Made by a program: the position numbers and the translations under genes. Shown piece after piece: positions 5,749-13,940 of a DNA stretch of 22,592 nt. Source of the stretch: a virus; IMG/VR virus record IMGVR_UViG_3300031841_000888, positions 1 through 22,592 of that record; one strand, written 5' to 3'. Every line of letters starts with the position of its first letter. Positions within the stretch are counted from its first letter, which is position 1. The notes beneath the pieces were generated by a model, which searched no databases, was not told where the DNA came from, and saw only the letters and a program-made list of their open reading frames with translations.

Positions 5749-6431
5749 TGCAACACGCTCTTATAGACGCTGACATCCTGAACTATCGTATCGGGTTCGC
5801 AACCAACAATGAGTCTGACGAGGTGGCTATCAGAACGATGGCCTCCTTTTTAGAGGACTTGTTGATTCTTGATCTGCCAGAGGTTCAGACGTGGGAGCTA
5901 CATTTAACCGGGAAGACCAACTTCCGAAACAATGTAGCTCGCACAGTGCCTTATAAGGGCAACCGAAAGGCTGAAAAGCCAGTGCATTATCATCTGCTCC
6001 GTGAGTACCTTGAGTTATCGTGGGGCGCTAGCGTCTCAAAAAATATGGAAGCAGATGATGTTTTAGCTATCCGGGCAACCGAACTAGGTGACGCTAGTGT
6101 GATCGTTAGTCTCGACAAAGACCTCGATCAGGTTCCCGGGTGGCATTATAATTTTGTAAAGCGTACACATTACAATGTTACCCCGGAGCAAGGGCTGTTG
6201 CGTTTTTATATGCAAATGCTTACAGGCGACCGTGTGGACAATATTAAAGGTGTACGAGGTATCGGTGATAAAAAGGCAGAGAAGCTCCTCACAGGCAAAA
6301 CAGAGCCAGAGATGTGGGATCTATGCGTAGAGCTTCTAGGGGCTGACAGAGCAATGGAGAATGGACACTTGTTGTACATGCTAAGACATTATGAAGACTC
6401 GTTTACCCCGCCAAAGGAACTTTGTACATAA
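5748..6431 (+). CDS. 5'-3' exonuclease (FEN/PIN fold, T7 gp6-like role)
   Basis: This 227-residue protein starts with GTG at 5748, overlapping the SSB stop (TAGTG). It has the structure-specific 5' nuclease motifs: an early aspartate (ALIDADI, D7/D9), a basic arch with R60 and YKGNR (69-73), the acidic cluster MEADD (100-104), SLDKDLD (D123, D125) and TGDRVDNIKG (D161, D164), followed by a helix-hairpin-helix (VRGIGDKKAEKLL). It would remove RNA primers and degrade host DNA, supplying the activity missing from the phage polymerase. Family assignment is firm. Confidence 0.92.
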   Translation: MQHALIDADILNYRIGFATNNESDEVAIRTMASFLEDLLILDLPEVQTWELHLTGKTNFRNNVARTVPYKGNRKAEKPVHYHLLREYLELSWGASVSKNMEADDVLAIRATELGDASVIVSLDKDLDQVPGWHYNFVKRTHYNVTPEQGLLRFYMQMLTGDRVDNIKGVRGIGDKKAEKLLTGKTEPEMWDLCVELLGADRAMENGHLLYMLRHYEDSFTPPKELCT

Positions 6432-6436
6432 ACACC

Positions 6437-6838
6437 ATGCCACGTTCAACAAAGCAAAGGTCTACAAAGACCGCAAGAAAGAATCCAAGAAAGGCTACAA
6501 CCGGCATAAGCGCTCAATCTGCGAAAGCGAAAGGTAGACGACTACAACAGCTAGTCAGGGATGCCATCTTAGATGCGTATCCCAGCCTTGAGAGCGATGA
6601 TGTTCGTAGCACAAGTATGGGCGCAGGGGGAGAGGATGTGCAGTTGTCTCCCGCCGCTAGAAAGCTTTTCCCGTACACCATTGAATGCAAAAACCTTGCA
6701 AAGATTGCCGTTTACAAGTATTATATTCAAGCAATGGGTCATGGTAATCACGAGCCTCTTGTTGTTATTAAACAGGATAGGGCTAGACCACTGGCCGTTG
6801 TCGATCTGGAACACTTTATGGAGTTGGTAAAAAAATGA
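6437..6838 (+). CDS. PD-(D/E)XK endonuclease, second copy of fold
   Basis: This 133-residue protein has a basic, Lys/Arg-rich N-terminus (about 1-37) and then a nuclease core: helix KGRRLQQLVRDAI, GGEDVQ (D67) and YTIECKN (E83, K85), the D-X15-E-X-K pattern. It plays the likely role of T7 endonuclease I or another Holliday-type enzyme. The start is uncertain: TTG at 6422 would add five residues and lies 3 bases after AAGGA (6414-6418), whereas the ATG at 6437 is 18 bases from it. It overlaps the next gene by ATGA. Confidence 0.75.
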   Translation: MPRSTKQRSTKTARKNPRKATTGISAQSAKAKGRRLQQLVRDAILDAYPSLESDDVRSTSMGAGGEDVQLSPAARKLFPYTIECKNLAKIAVYKYYIQAMGHGNHEPLVVIKQDRARPLAVVDLEHFMELVKK

Positions 6839-7089
6839 TAGACCTTAATCAAATGGCAAAAGATTTTCATTGCGATTTTGCTCGTGACCGACAGGTAGCA
6901 GGGGAGCATTATACCAATAAATCTATACAGCCTTGGGACGCAATGGAAGACTGGATGTCAGAAGAAAAATTTTTAGGATATCTTCAAGGCAATATTATCA
7001 AGTATGTAGCCAGATGTGATGAAAAAGGCGGTAAAACTGACCTTGAAAAGGCACGGCACTATCTTGACAAATTGATAGAATTATATTAA
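6835..7089 (+). CDS. DUF3310-like small protein
   Basis: This 84-residue protein carries the features I associate with the phage DUF3310 family: HYTNKSIQPWDAMEDW near residues 25-40, then LQGNIIKYVARCDEKGGK and LEKARHYLDKLIEL. The family is widespread in tailed phages, often among nucleotide and DNA metabolism genes; its function is not established. It starts by ATGA overlap with the endonuclease gene. An extended -10-like string on the opposite strand (6908-6916) lies inside it and is probably chance, since it encodes the conserved HYT. Confidence 0.8.
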   Translation: MIDLNQMAKDFHCDFARDRQVAGEHYTNKSIQPWDAMEDWMSEEKFLGYLQGNIIKYVARCDEKGGKTDLEKARHYLDKLIELY

Positions 7090-7107
7090 AATAGAGGGTT
7101 CCGCATA

Positions 7108-7284
7108 ATGCTTACGATTGAAGAGTTGAAAGAAAAACTTGCTAGCGTAGAAGAGGTCATACTGATGGAGCTTTTAGATCTAACCTCAGAAGATTTAGTC
7201 AATCGTTGCGGTGATATAATTGAAGAAAACTATGAAGCTCTGGAGAAACAATTTGATGACACAGTACCTTGGGATAACGATTGA
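7108..7284 (+). CDS. Hypothetical acidic 58-aa protein upstream of nrdA
   Basis: ATG at 7108 with AGAGGG (7093-7098) 9 bases upstream. The 58-residue product is acidic and helical (LTIEELKEKLASVEEVILMEL), with motif DLTSEDLVNRCGDIIEENYEAL. Its end overlaps the nrdA start (7256) by 29 bases. I recall similar short proteins before RNR or late early genes in marine podoviruses, but no function is known. It is supported by the ribosome site, the tight fit between its neighbours and protein-like composition. Confidence 0.7.
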   Translation: MLTIEELKEKLASVEEVILMELLDLTSEDLVNRCGDIIEENYEALEKQFDDTVPWDND

Positions 7285-9013
7285 CTATGCAAGAGATGAT
7301 CGCCTCAGTGAACAAGCAGTTACGCTCATGCGTGACTACTATATGTTCGACCACGAAAACAGCCCTCAAGAAGCCTTTGCACGGGCTAGCGTGGCTTATT
7401 GTGCGGATGATCTCGACTTTGCACAGCGTATTTATGACTACGCTTCAAAAGGTTGGTTTATGTTTGCGTCACCTGTGTTGTCGAACGCACCTGACAATGT
7501 ACGAGACAATCGGGGCTTGCCTATTAGTTGTTTCCTTACTTACGTGGGGGACAATCTTGATAGCCTTATTGACCATAATGGTGAAGTAGCTTGGCTGTCC
7601 GTCAAAGGTGGCGGCGTAGGCGGGCATTGGTCAGACGTGCGAGGCGTGTCAGACAAGGCTCCCGGGCCGATACCGTTCATGAAAGTAGTGGACAGTCAGA
7701 TGACTGCGTACAAACAAGGCAAGACCCGGAAGGGAAGCTATGCGGCCTACCTAGACGTAAGCCATCCTGACATTGAAGAGTTTATTAGTTTTAAAGTTCC
7801 GACCGGTGGCGATATAAACCGTAAGTGCTTTAATTTGTTTAACGCTGTGAACATCACAGACGACTTTATGGAGAGTGTAATTCATGATAGAGAATGGAAC
7901 CTTACAGACCCGAATACAGGAACTGTCCGAGATACAGTCAAAGCTCGCAGATTGTGGCAACGAATCCTTGAAGCTAGGTTCAGAACTGGCAGTCCATATC
8001 TTAACTTTATCGACACAGCCAGAAGAAGCTTACCAGACGCTCAGAAAGCACTTGGACTCTCAATTAATGGTAGCAACCTCTGCAATGAAATCCATCTCGC
8101 AACAAGTGAAGAACGCACAGCAGTCTGTTGCCTCTCCTCAGTCAACCTCGAAAAGTACGATGAATGGCGAACAAGCGGGATGGTTGGTGACCTTATCAGA
8201 CTCTTGGACAACGTGCTTCAATACTTTATTGACCACGCACCAGAAGAACTATCAAAAGCTGTCTACTCAGCTTACAGAGAGCGCTCAGTCGGTCTTGGAG
8301 CAATGGGGTTCCACGGATACCTCCAAAGCAAAGCAATAGCGTGGGAATCATGGCAGGCCGCAAGTGAAAACTATCAAATCTTCAAACACATCAAAGAACA
8401 GTCTACAGAAGCCACCTACCAACTCGCTGTGGAGCGTGGCGAGTGTCCTGATGGAGTGGGTCATGGTGTTAGAAATATGCATTTGTTGGCTATTGCTCCT
8501 AACGCTAATAGTAGCATCTTATGCGGGTGTTCTGCTTCTATTGAACCCCGTATATCTAATTGCTACGTCCACCGTACTAGGGCTGGTAGCCACACGGTAC
8601 GTAATGCGTACTTGGAAGAAACGCTAGAGACACATGGTAAAAACACCAAGAAAGTCTGGGCTTCTATTATTGAGGCGGAAGGCTCGGTACAGCATCTGGA
8701 GTTCCTTAGCGAGGAAGAGAAGGGTATCTTTAAGACCGCTTTTGAGCTTGATCAAACGTGGGTGGTCGAACACTCAGCCCAACGACAACAGTTTATTTGC
8801 CAAGGGCAGTCCGTCAATGTTTTCTTCCCGGCAAACACGGACAAGGCTGTCGTTAATAAGATCCACCTTAAAGCTTGGAAAGACGGACTCAAAGGCCTCT
8901 ACTATCTCCGCACCACGTCTGGCGTTACGGCGGAGAAGGTTGGCACTAAGGTCGATAGGAACGCATTGAAAGACTTTGTAGACGAGGAGGTATGTGTATC
9001 ATGTCAGGGCTAG
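7256..9013 (+). CDS. nrdA: Class I ribonucleotide reductase, alpha subunit
   Basis: It reduces ribonucleoside diphosphates to deoxy forms to feed phage DNA synthesis. Start ATG 7256 has GGAGA nine bases upstream; an upstream TTG at 7220 has no such site. In the 585 residues, the redox pair is C92 (GLPISC) and C291, the radical site is C276 with N274 and E278 (SNLCNE), the radical-transfer pair is Y549/Y550, and a C-terminal CxxC (C580/C583) allows re-reduction by thioredoxin or glutaredoxin. The N-terminus lacks room for an ATP cone, so dATP overall inhibition is probably lost. All catalytic residues are intact. nrdB follows downstream. Confidence 0.95.
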   Translation: MTQYLGITIDYARDDRLSEQAVTLMRDYYMFDHENSPQEAFARASVAYCADDLDFAQRIYDYASKGWFMFASPVLSNAPDNVRDNRGLPISCFLTYVGDNLDSLIDHNGEVAWLSVKGGGVGGHWSDVRGVSDKAPGPIPFMKVVDSQMTAYKQGKTRKGSYAAYLDVSHPDIEEFISFKVPTGGDINRKCFNLFNAVNITDDFMESVIHDREWNLTDPNTGTVRDTVKARRLWQRILEARFRTGSPYLNFIDTARRSLPDAQKALGLSINGSNLCNEIHLATSEERTAVCCLSSVNLEKYDEWRTSGMVGDLIRLLDNVLQYFIDHAPEELSKAVYSAYRERSVGLGAMGFHGYLQSKAIAWESWQAASENYQIFKHIKEQSTEATYQLAVERGECPDGVGHGVRNMHLLAIAPNANSSILCGCSASIEPRISNCYVHRTRAGSHTVRNAYLEETLETHGKNTKKVWASIIEAEGSVQHLEFLSEEEKGIFKTAFELDQTWVVEHSAQRQQFICQGQSVNVFFPANTDKAVVNKIHLKAWKDGLKGLYYLRTTSGVTAEKVGTKVDRNALKDFVDEEVCVSCQG

Positions 9014-9171
9014 ATAATTTGTTAGAAAGGCTTAGGATACTTAAAGACGTTGATCCTTTTAACAAGCGACTACTCAACGACTGCTATGATTCAATCATAG
9101 AACTACGGGCAAGAAACGAACAACTGGAGAAACAGATTTATGAGCTTGCTGGAACAGAACAAAAGCTATAA
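9001..9171 (+). CDS. Hypothetical 56-aa coiled-coil protein between nrdA and nrdB
   Basis: ATG at 9001 with GAGGAGG (8984-8990) upstream. It overlaps nrdA by 13 bases and nrdB by 32. The product is highly helical with heptad-like leucines (LDNLLERLRILKDV, LRARNEQLEKQIYEL), so it may form a short coiled coil. Being translated between the two subunit genes, it could be an RNR-associated factor, but this is inference and it has no recognised family. Confidence 0.65.
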   Translation: MSGLDNLLERLRILKDVDPFNKRLLNDCYDSIIELRARNEQLEKQIYELAGTEQKL

Positions 9172-10090
9172 ACCCTTTAGCTACCCTTGGGCTGTATCGT
9201 ATGCCACAGAGCATGAACGGATACACTGGATAGAGGACGAACTGGAGCTACAGACAGATGTTAATCACTGGAAATCCGGGATATTGTCGGAAGCCGAAAA
9301 AAACCATATCACCCAGATCTTGCGGTTATTTACGCAAACTGACGTGGCGGTCGGAACAAACTATCTTGAGTATTATATTCCCAAGTTTAAAAACAATGAA
9401 ATCCGAGCCATGCTCACAGCCTTTGCTTCTCGTGAGTTCATCCATCAACGGGCATACGCCTTACTTAATGACACTCTCGGATTACCTGAAGAAGAATTTA
9501 CCGCATTTTTAGAATATCAACAAATGGCAGACAAAGTAGAATTTATGGGGGATATAGATGTACATTCCTTGTCAGGAACAGGTCTGGCTATTGCACGATC
9601 TGTACTTAATGAAGGGATGTCATTGTTCAGTGCATTCGCCATGTTACTCAACTACCAACGATTCGGCAAGATGCCGGGAATGTGTACGGTTGTGGAGTGG
9701 TCAGTCAGGGACGAGTCACAACATGCAGAAGGCATGGCGAAACTATTTAGGGAATTTTGTGAAGAGCATCCAAGGATTGTGAACGATGACTTTAAGAAAG
9801 AAATTTACGAAATGTTTAGACAGGCTGTCAAGCTGGAAGACAAAGTTATTGACCTTGCATATGAAATGGGAGCTTTGGAAGGACTCACTGCGCCAGAAGT
9901 CAAGCAGTATATACGTTACTTGGCAGACCGCAGGCTTATACAACTGGGTCTCAAGTCAAATTGGAAAGTTAAAGACAATCCTCTCCCGTGGATGGAAGAG
10001 CTAATTGGAGGGTCTAGTATCAGTAACTTCTTTGAGAAGCGTGTAACGGACTACAACGCTCAAGGCATGACAGGAACTTGGGGGTGGTAA
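9140..10090 (+). CDS. nrdB: Class I ribonucleotide reductase, beta subunit
   Basis: It holds the di-metal site and radical needed by NrdA. In 316 residues the carboxylate and histidine ligands match E. coli NrdB: D68, E99, H102, E158, E192 and H195, and the radical tyrosine is Y106 (E-x-x-H-x-x-x-Y, E. coli Y122). This indicates a tyrosyl-radical (class Ia/Ib-like) enzyme rather than a tyrosine-lacking one. The start ATG at 9140 has GGAGA 9 bases upstream, the same spacing as nrdA. It is about 60 residues shorter than E. coli NrdB, about half of that between E99 and E158. The C-terminus (MTGTWGW) is probably the NrdA docking tail. Confidence 0.95.
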   Translation: MSLLEQNKSYKPFSYPWAVSYATEHERIHWIEDELELQTDVNHWKSGILSEAEKNHITQILRLFTQTDVAVGTNYLEYYIPKFKNNEIRAMLTAFASREFIHQRAYALLNDTLGLPEEEFTAFLEYQQMADKVEFMGDIDVHSLSGTGLAIARSVLNEGMSLFSAFAMLLNYQRFGKMPGMCTVVEWSVRDESQHAEGMAKLFREFCEEHPRIVNDDFKKEIYEMFRQAVKLEDKVIDLAYEMGALEGLTAPEVKQYIRYLADRRLIQLGLKSNWKVKDNPLPWMEELIGGSSISNFFEKRVTDYNAQGMTGTWGW

Positions 10091-10266
10091 TGTTTAGAAT
10101 CTATGAAGTCTATTGTGAAGATCGTTTTGTTGGTAACTTTAAAGACCTGTCAGCAGACGGAGCAATCAACCAAGCTTACATGAAAAGTGGTAGCGCATCC
10201 AAGTACACAGGCAACGCACGTCACATGTACAAAGCCAAGGAAATTGGCACAGGAGGAAGACGATGA
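10090..10266 (+). CDS. Hypothetical 58-aa basic protein
   Basis: ATG at 10090 shares its A with the nrdB stop (TAATG); a TTG at 10078 would extend it by 4 residues. The protein begins MFRIYEVYCEDRFVGNF and has the motif SGSASKYTGNARHMYKA. I recall similar short proteins in marine podovirus genomes, usually near nrd genes, without known function. It is followed by a 4-base overlap with the next gene. Confidence 0.7.
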   Translation: MFRIYEVYCEDRFVGNFKDLSADGAINQAYMKSGSASKYTGNARHMYKAKEIGTGGRR

Positions 10267-10448
10267 TCACAGCTAGATTCCACCATGTGTTCGGGCTGTC
10301 TTTAGAAACTGTGCAGTCTCAGCCGGTGCTTGGTTGGTCTCAGTCTCAGGACATTGATGAAGCACAGGTTTATTTTTTTGACGGGTTCGTCATCAACATC
10401 CCTTTTATTAAAATTATGATAGGGGATGTCTTTGACATCTTTGAATAA
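10263..10448 (+). CDS. Hypothetical 61-aa protein, last rightward gene
   Basis: ATG at 10263 with GGAGGAAG (10252-10259) directly upstream and an ATGA overlap with the preceding gene. The protein has a mildly hydrophobic C-terminal half (GFVINIPFIKIMIGDVFDIF) that is not a clear membrane segment. No family is recognised. The terminator that closes the rightward unit follows 15 bases after the stop. Confidence 0.65.
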   Translation: MITARFHHVFGLSLETVQSQPVLGWSQSQDIDEAQVYFFDGFVINIPFIKIMIGDVFDIFE

Positions 10449-10462
10449 CACTCCAGTGACTT

Positions 10463-10486
10463 AGCCCCTGTATAGGGGCTTTTTTT
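10463..10486 (+). terminator. Rho-independent terminator, end of rightward operon
   Basis: AGCCCC (10463-10468) and GGGGCT (10475-10480) form a 6-bp GC-rich stem with loop TGTATA, followed by a run of seven T (10480-10486). On the minus strand no T-run follows the stem, so it should stop only rightward transcription. Its tail touches the stop codon (10485-10487) of the converging minus-strand gene. Confidence 0.9.
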
Positions 10487-12602
10487 ATTGCTCTTCCGTA
10501 TTTCGACTGAGGTAGATAGATGGAATACCCCCCGTCAGATAAATCCGTCCTAACAACGCCGCTCCCTGTAACGCTTTTATCTGAGCCGGTTTAAGGTCTT
10601 TGAATTCACCCTTTAACGACTTAATTAGCGCTATCCTAGCATCCGGGTTGTTCGCAAAGTACGCCGCCATTTTTGGATCAAAGCGTCCTTTCCTGAGTAG
10701 GTCACCGACCTTCACAGCTAGCTCACCCAGATAACGACCTTTAGGGCCAAGAGCCGCACCTAATGCTTCCGCACCAGCTTTGCCTTGCCGGTAAAAACTT
10801 GTAACGTCTGCAAAGTCTTTAAACACCCGGTCGTTTCGAGCAAAGACACCCTGAAGCTGTCGTATAAACCCATCAAAGGCATTCACCGCACCTTTATCAC
10901 CAAACAACAATTTGTTCTTACGCAAGTCCTCTACCGCTCTTTGTAGCTTGGCAAGATCAATTAATCCTTGCTCGTCACGTAATCCTCTGAATGTATCCTC
11001 AAAGATAAGTTGCTTGACCTGTCCCCACAACTCTGGATCTTCCTTGCGTATCAAGCTGGTCAAGATTTCAATCTGACCTTTACGTGTTGGGGTTGATGTG
11101 TCTTGTGTAATAGCCCTCAGTTGCGCTAAAAGCTGGTCAGGCGTTGCAGAATCGAGGTTAGCGATACCGAACTTAATAAACGATCTATTAGACTCTACAT
11201 TCAATGCATCCAGACGGGCATTAAAGTTGTCTCTGGCGTTTATTAAAGCCTCTGCCGCCTCTTTCTGCGGGCCAACTAAGTTTTCGTCTTTAATAACGCC
11301 TTTGAACGCATATAGAAGCTCACGAGCCATTGCCTTAGCAACGCCCGGAGTGAGGTCTTCAAACCCCGGCCCTGACCCCTTCCACGCAAGATCACCAAGC
11401 TCCGACATAATATCTTGAATTTCATTAGCAGTTAAGTCCCGTTGGTTGCCGTTCTCGTCAAACAAGCGCCGGGTAAAGCCTTCCAAGGCTAGTCTAGCAG
11501 ACTCAGCCCGTGCTTTAGTAAAGTCATCTGCATCGACCGGAACAGCCCGATACTTTTCCGCAATCGCATCAAAAGAGTTTAATACGCTGGTCATGTCAAA
11601 GTATATGTCATCCGGTATTTTATCAAAGTCAGCTTTGTTCCGGGCTTTGAAATCTTCAATACGAGACTTTTCCCATTTATTAAACGCTTGCGCTACACGC
11701 TCAACCACAACCGCAGGATCAGCCTGTCCTGTAGCCTCTGCCAGTTTCTGCAATTGGTTTTCCACGGCTCTTTGACGCTGACGATCTAAAAATATCCATG
11801 ACTCTTGATTGAAGCCTCCCAAGGCTTCTACACGCCGCCTACCGGTTTCTTCTACGGCCAACGTCTCCCTAGCCTTAGCTAGCGCATTTAGTTGCTCCTG
11901 AGATCCGTCAGGTAGCTCTAGAGCCGCACGATACTCTTGCATCCCACGGGTCTCTTGAATACCGGTCTCTTCTGTTAACTGTCTGCCAAGGGCTAGTGCG
12001 TCAGAGTCTTGCTTATCAATCTTTGAAATTTCAGGCCCAGCTTTCAAAGGATTTATTTTTTTACCTGTACGCCCGGTAGGAAGCACGGAAATGCCAACGC
12101 CTAATGCGGCATTTTCTTCTGACGCTAGGCCACCTGCCGCACCTTGAATCAGAGTTCTAACTAATTTTGTCGGGCCTCCGACTACCGCTTCGCCGCCATA
12201 ATAAAGCCCACGCTCCCACCAAGGCTTACTGTCTGGATCTTCTAGTTTATAATAATCACCAAACAAAAAGTCACCAACCGCCTCATAGCCTTTACCCATT
12301 TCAAGTATAGGCTCATTAGTTAGCGGATTTATCACAGGCTCGTCACCTGTTAAGTATTGATATCCTCCATATGCTAACGCAGGAAGCTCATACGGGCCAG
12401 AAACAAAACCTGCCGCCCCTGACAGCAAACTTCTACCGGCTGTCTCAGCGACACTTAATGCACGATCTCCAACATCCTGCATAGTCATAGAAGGCTGTAT
12501 CGGCTGTACCGGAGGCGCACCAGCCGGTTGACGTGCGGTTAGTTGTTCTGCCGCAATCTGTCTTAGTTGCTGTAGCTGTTGCTGACTTAGAGGTTGTGAC
12601 AT
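10485..12602 (-). CDS. Large internal virion / ejection-type protein (705 aa), function unknown
   Basis: The last gene of the leftward virion block, 705 residues, starting by TAATG overlap with the 445-residue gene and with GGTGGAG upstream. The N-terminal 40 residues are Gln/Pro rich. A small-residue, glycine-rich stretch (about 50-80 and 145-175) could be membrane-active, and the rest (about 200-700) is charged and helical. Composition and position next to two similar proteins resemble T7 gp15/gp16-like or P22 ejection proteins. No catalytic motif is recognised, so this is an inference from context. Confidence 0.55.
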   Translation of the reverse strand: MSQPLSQQQLQQLRQIAAEQLTARQPAGAPPVQPIQPSMTMQDVGDRALSVAETAGRSLLSGAAGFVSGPYELPALAYGGYQYLTGDEPVINPLTNEPILEMGKGYEAVGDFLFGDYYKLEDPDSKPWWERGLYYGGEAVVGGPTKLVRTLIQGAAGGLASEENAALGVGISVLPTGRTGKKINPLKAGPEISKIDKQDSDALALGRQLTEETGIQETRGMQEYRAALELPDGSQEQLNALAKARETLAVEETGRRRVEALGGFNQESWIFLDRQRQRAVENQLQKLAEATGQADPAVVVERVAQAFNKWEKSRIEDFKARNKADFDKIPDDIYFDMTSVLNSFDAIAEKYRAVPVDADDFTKARAESARLALEGFTRRLFDENGNQRDLTANEIQDIMSELGDLAWKGSGPGFEDLTPGVAKAMARELLYAFKGVIKDENLVGPQKEAAEALINARDNFNARLDALNVESNRSFIKFGIANLDSATPDQLLAQLRAITQDTSTPTRKGQIEILTSLIRKEDPELWGQVKQLIFEDTFRGLRDEQGLIDLAKLQRAVEDLRKNKLLFGDKGAVNAFDGFIRQLQGVFARNDRVFKDFADVTSFYRQGKAGAEALGAALGPKGRYLGELAVKVGDLLRKGRFDPKMAAYFANNPDARIALIKSLKGEFKDLKPAQIKALQGAALLGRIYLTGGIPSIYLSRNTEEQ

Positions 12603-13939
12603 TACTGAACTCCACCATAAAGAACATTCTGTAAGTATAGTAAAATACCCGCCTGATCAGGGGTTATCTTGCTTTGGTTTAATAGGCCGGTCAAAAACGT
12701 ATGTACTGCTTCGTTACTGCCTTTGCTGTTAAGTAGCGTGTTTAACTGGTTAATTTGTGGCCCTGATAGATCCTCTTTGACTACTGCTACAGGAACCTGT
12801 ATCGCACCCATACTAGTAATACGAGGATCAGGACGTGTGTTTTCCACGCTTGTATCTACGCCTACAGACCGGAGAATCTCGTTCAGCTTTTCAGCTTGTG
12901 GAGGTATGTAACCGGCCAAGGTTGTATTCTCAGGATCATTTAAGTATTTCTCACGGGCATTTAACTCTTCTTGGGCATACAGTGCCTTTTCTTGCATGTA
13001 CTGATAAATGGTCTGAATAGCTTCAGGAGACTGATTAATCTGTGGTAACATCTGTGCAATAAAGTCTCGGTCAGCGTTAGAGGGGTTAGTACCTAACTGT
13101 TTGATTGCACCTAACAAGGCATCACCAATAGTCTGCGCCGCCGCTTGCGTATTACCGATTTTTCTACCAAGCTCTGGGCCGCCCATATTAGGGAACAAGA
13201 CACGCATAAACGCATAGCCTGTGGCTCTCCAAGACGCTCCGGGGCCGGTAAATATATCTCCGGTTGCAATCGGGTCAACAATTTGAGACTTGATCTGCTG
13301 TAGGAGAACAGCCTGATTGTTAGAAGCGACACGCTCTTCCCCTAATTTATTAAGCAAAGTCATTCTTGATTTTTCTTCTAGCCCTGCTTTTTCTTTGGCT
13401 CTCTCAATTTCACGAGCATCAGCAACGTCTTGAGTCTGCACCTCTGCACGGCCTTTCTGCATAGCCTCTGCAATCTGCTTGTATAGTCGCTCTTTCTGCA
13501 TCCGGTCGGTTGTTGCGGCATACTGATTAATTAGCGAGGCAATCGGTACAGTATAGCTACCGTAGTCTTTAAATGAAATCTTTCCAAACTCAGCGGTAGC
13601 CGCTTCAACAGCATCATCTTTCATTTCTTTGGCCTTGCCCTGCAAAGCCATTGCCGCCTGTATCATACCTTTTTGACGCAACCGCTCGGCTAACTCCATG
13701 TAGTACCCTGACGTGCCGAACTCTCCGGGAGTCTCTTGAGCAGTCTGATTGATGACACGGGCGTTACGGGTACGAGGGTCTAGTGCGGCTGAGATGCCAC
13801 TTAGCCCTTGAAACATGGTCTGCGCAGGTAAAAACGTCAGGCCAGACGGCATTTGTTGATTGCGCTCTTGGCGTACCTGTTCTGCAACTAATTTAGGATC
13901 AGCAAACAGACCTAATACTTGTGATTCATAGCTAGCCAT
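12602..13939 (-). CDS. Internal virion-like helical protein (445 aa)
   Basis: ATG at 13939 has AGGTGG 7 bases upstream. The 445 residues are mostly helical and Gln/Ala/Glu rich, with no membrane segment and a central coiled-coil-like region (about 125-215, RAEVQTQDVADAREIERAKEK). It lies between two likely ejection proteins and overlaps the next gene by TAATG. It most likely travels inside the capsid and enters the cell with the DNA, as in T7-like phages. Homology is not visible from sequence alone. Confidence 0.5.
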   Translation of the reverse strand: MASYESQVLGLFADPKLVAEQVRQERNQQMPSGLTFLPAQTMFQGLSGISAALDPRTRNARVINQTAQETPGEFGTSGYYMELAERLRQKGMIQAAMALQGKAKEMKDDAVEAATAEFGKISFKDYGSYTVPIASLINQYAATTDRMQKERLYKQIAEAMQKGRAEVQTQDVADAREIERAKEKAGLEEKSRMTLLNKLGEERVASNNQAVLLQQIKSQIVDPIATGDIFTGPGASWRATGYAFMRVLFPNMGGPELGRKIGNTQAAAQTIGDALLGAIKQLGTNPSNADRDFIAQMLPQINQSPEAIQTIYQYMQEKALYAQEELNAREKYLNDPENTTLAGYIPPQAEKLNEILRSVGVDTSVENTRPDPRITSMGAIQVPVAVVKEDLSGPQINQLNTLLNSKGSNEAVHTFLTGLLNQSKITPDQAGILLYLQNVLYGGVQ

Positions 13940-13940
13940 G

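Noticed and set aside
6908-6916. Extended -10 TGGTATAAT on the minus strand inside the DUF3310-like gene
   Set aside because: The bases encode the conserved HYT motif and no minus-strand gene follows, so it is probably chance.
7884-8339. 151-codon ORF inside nrdA, other frame
   Set aside because: Long Ser/Thr/Gln-rich shadow frame over conserved nrdA residues; no support as a gene.
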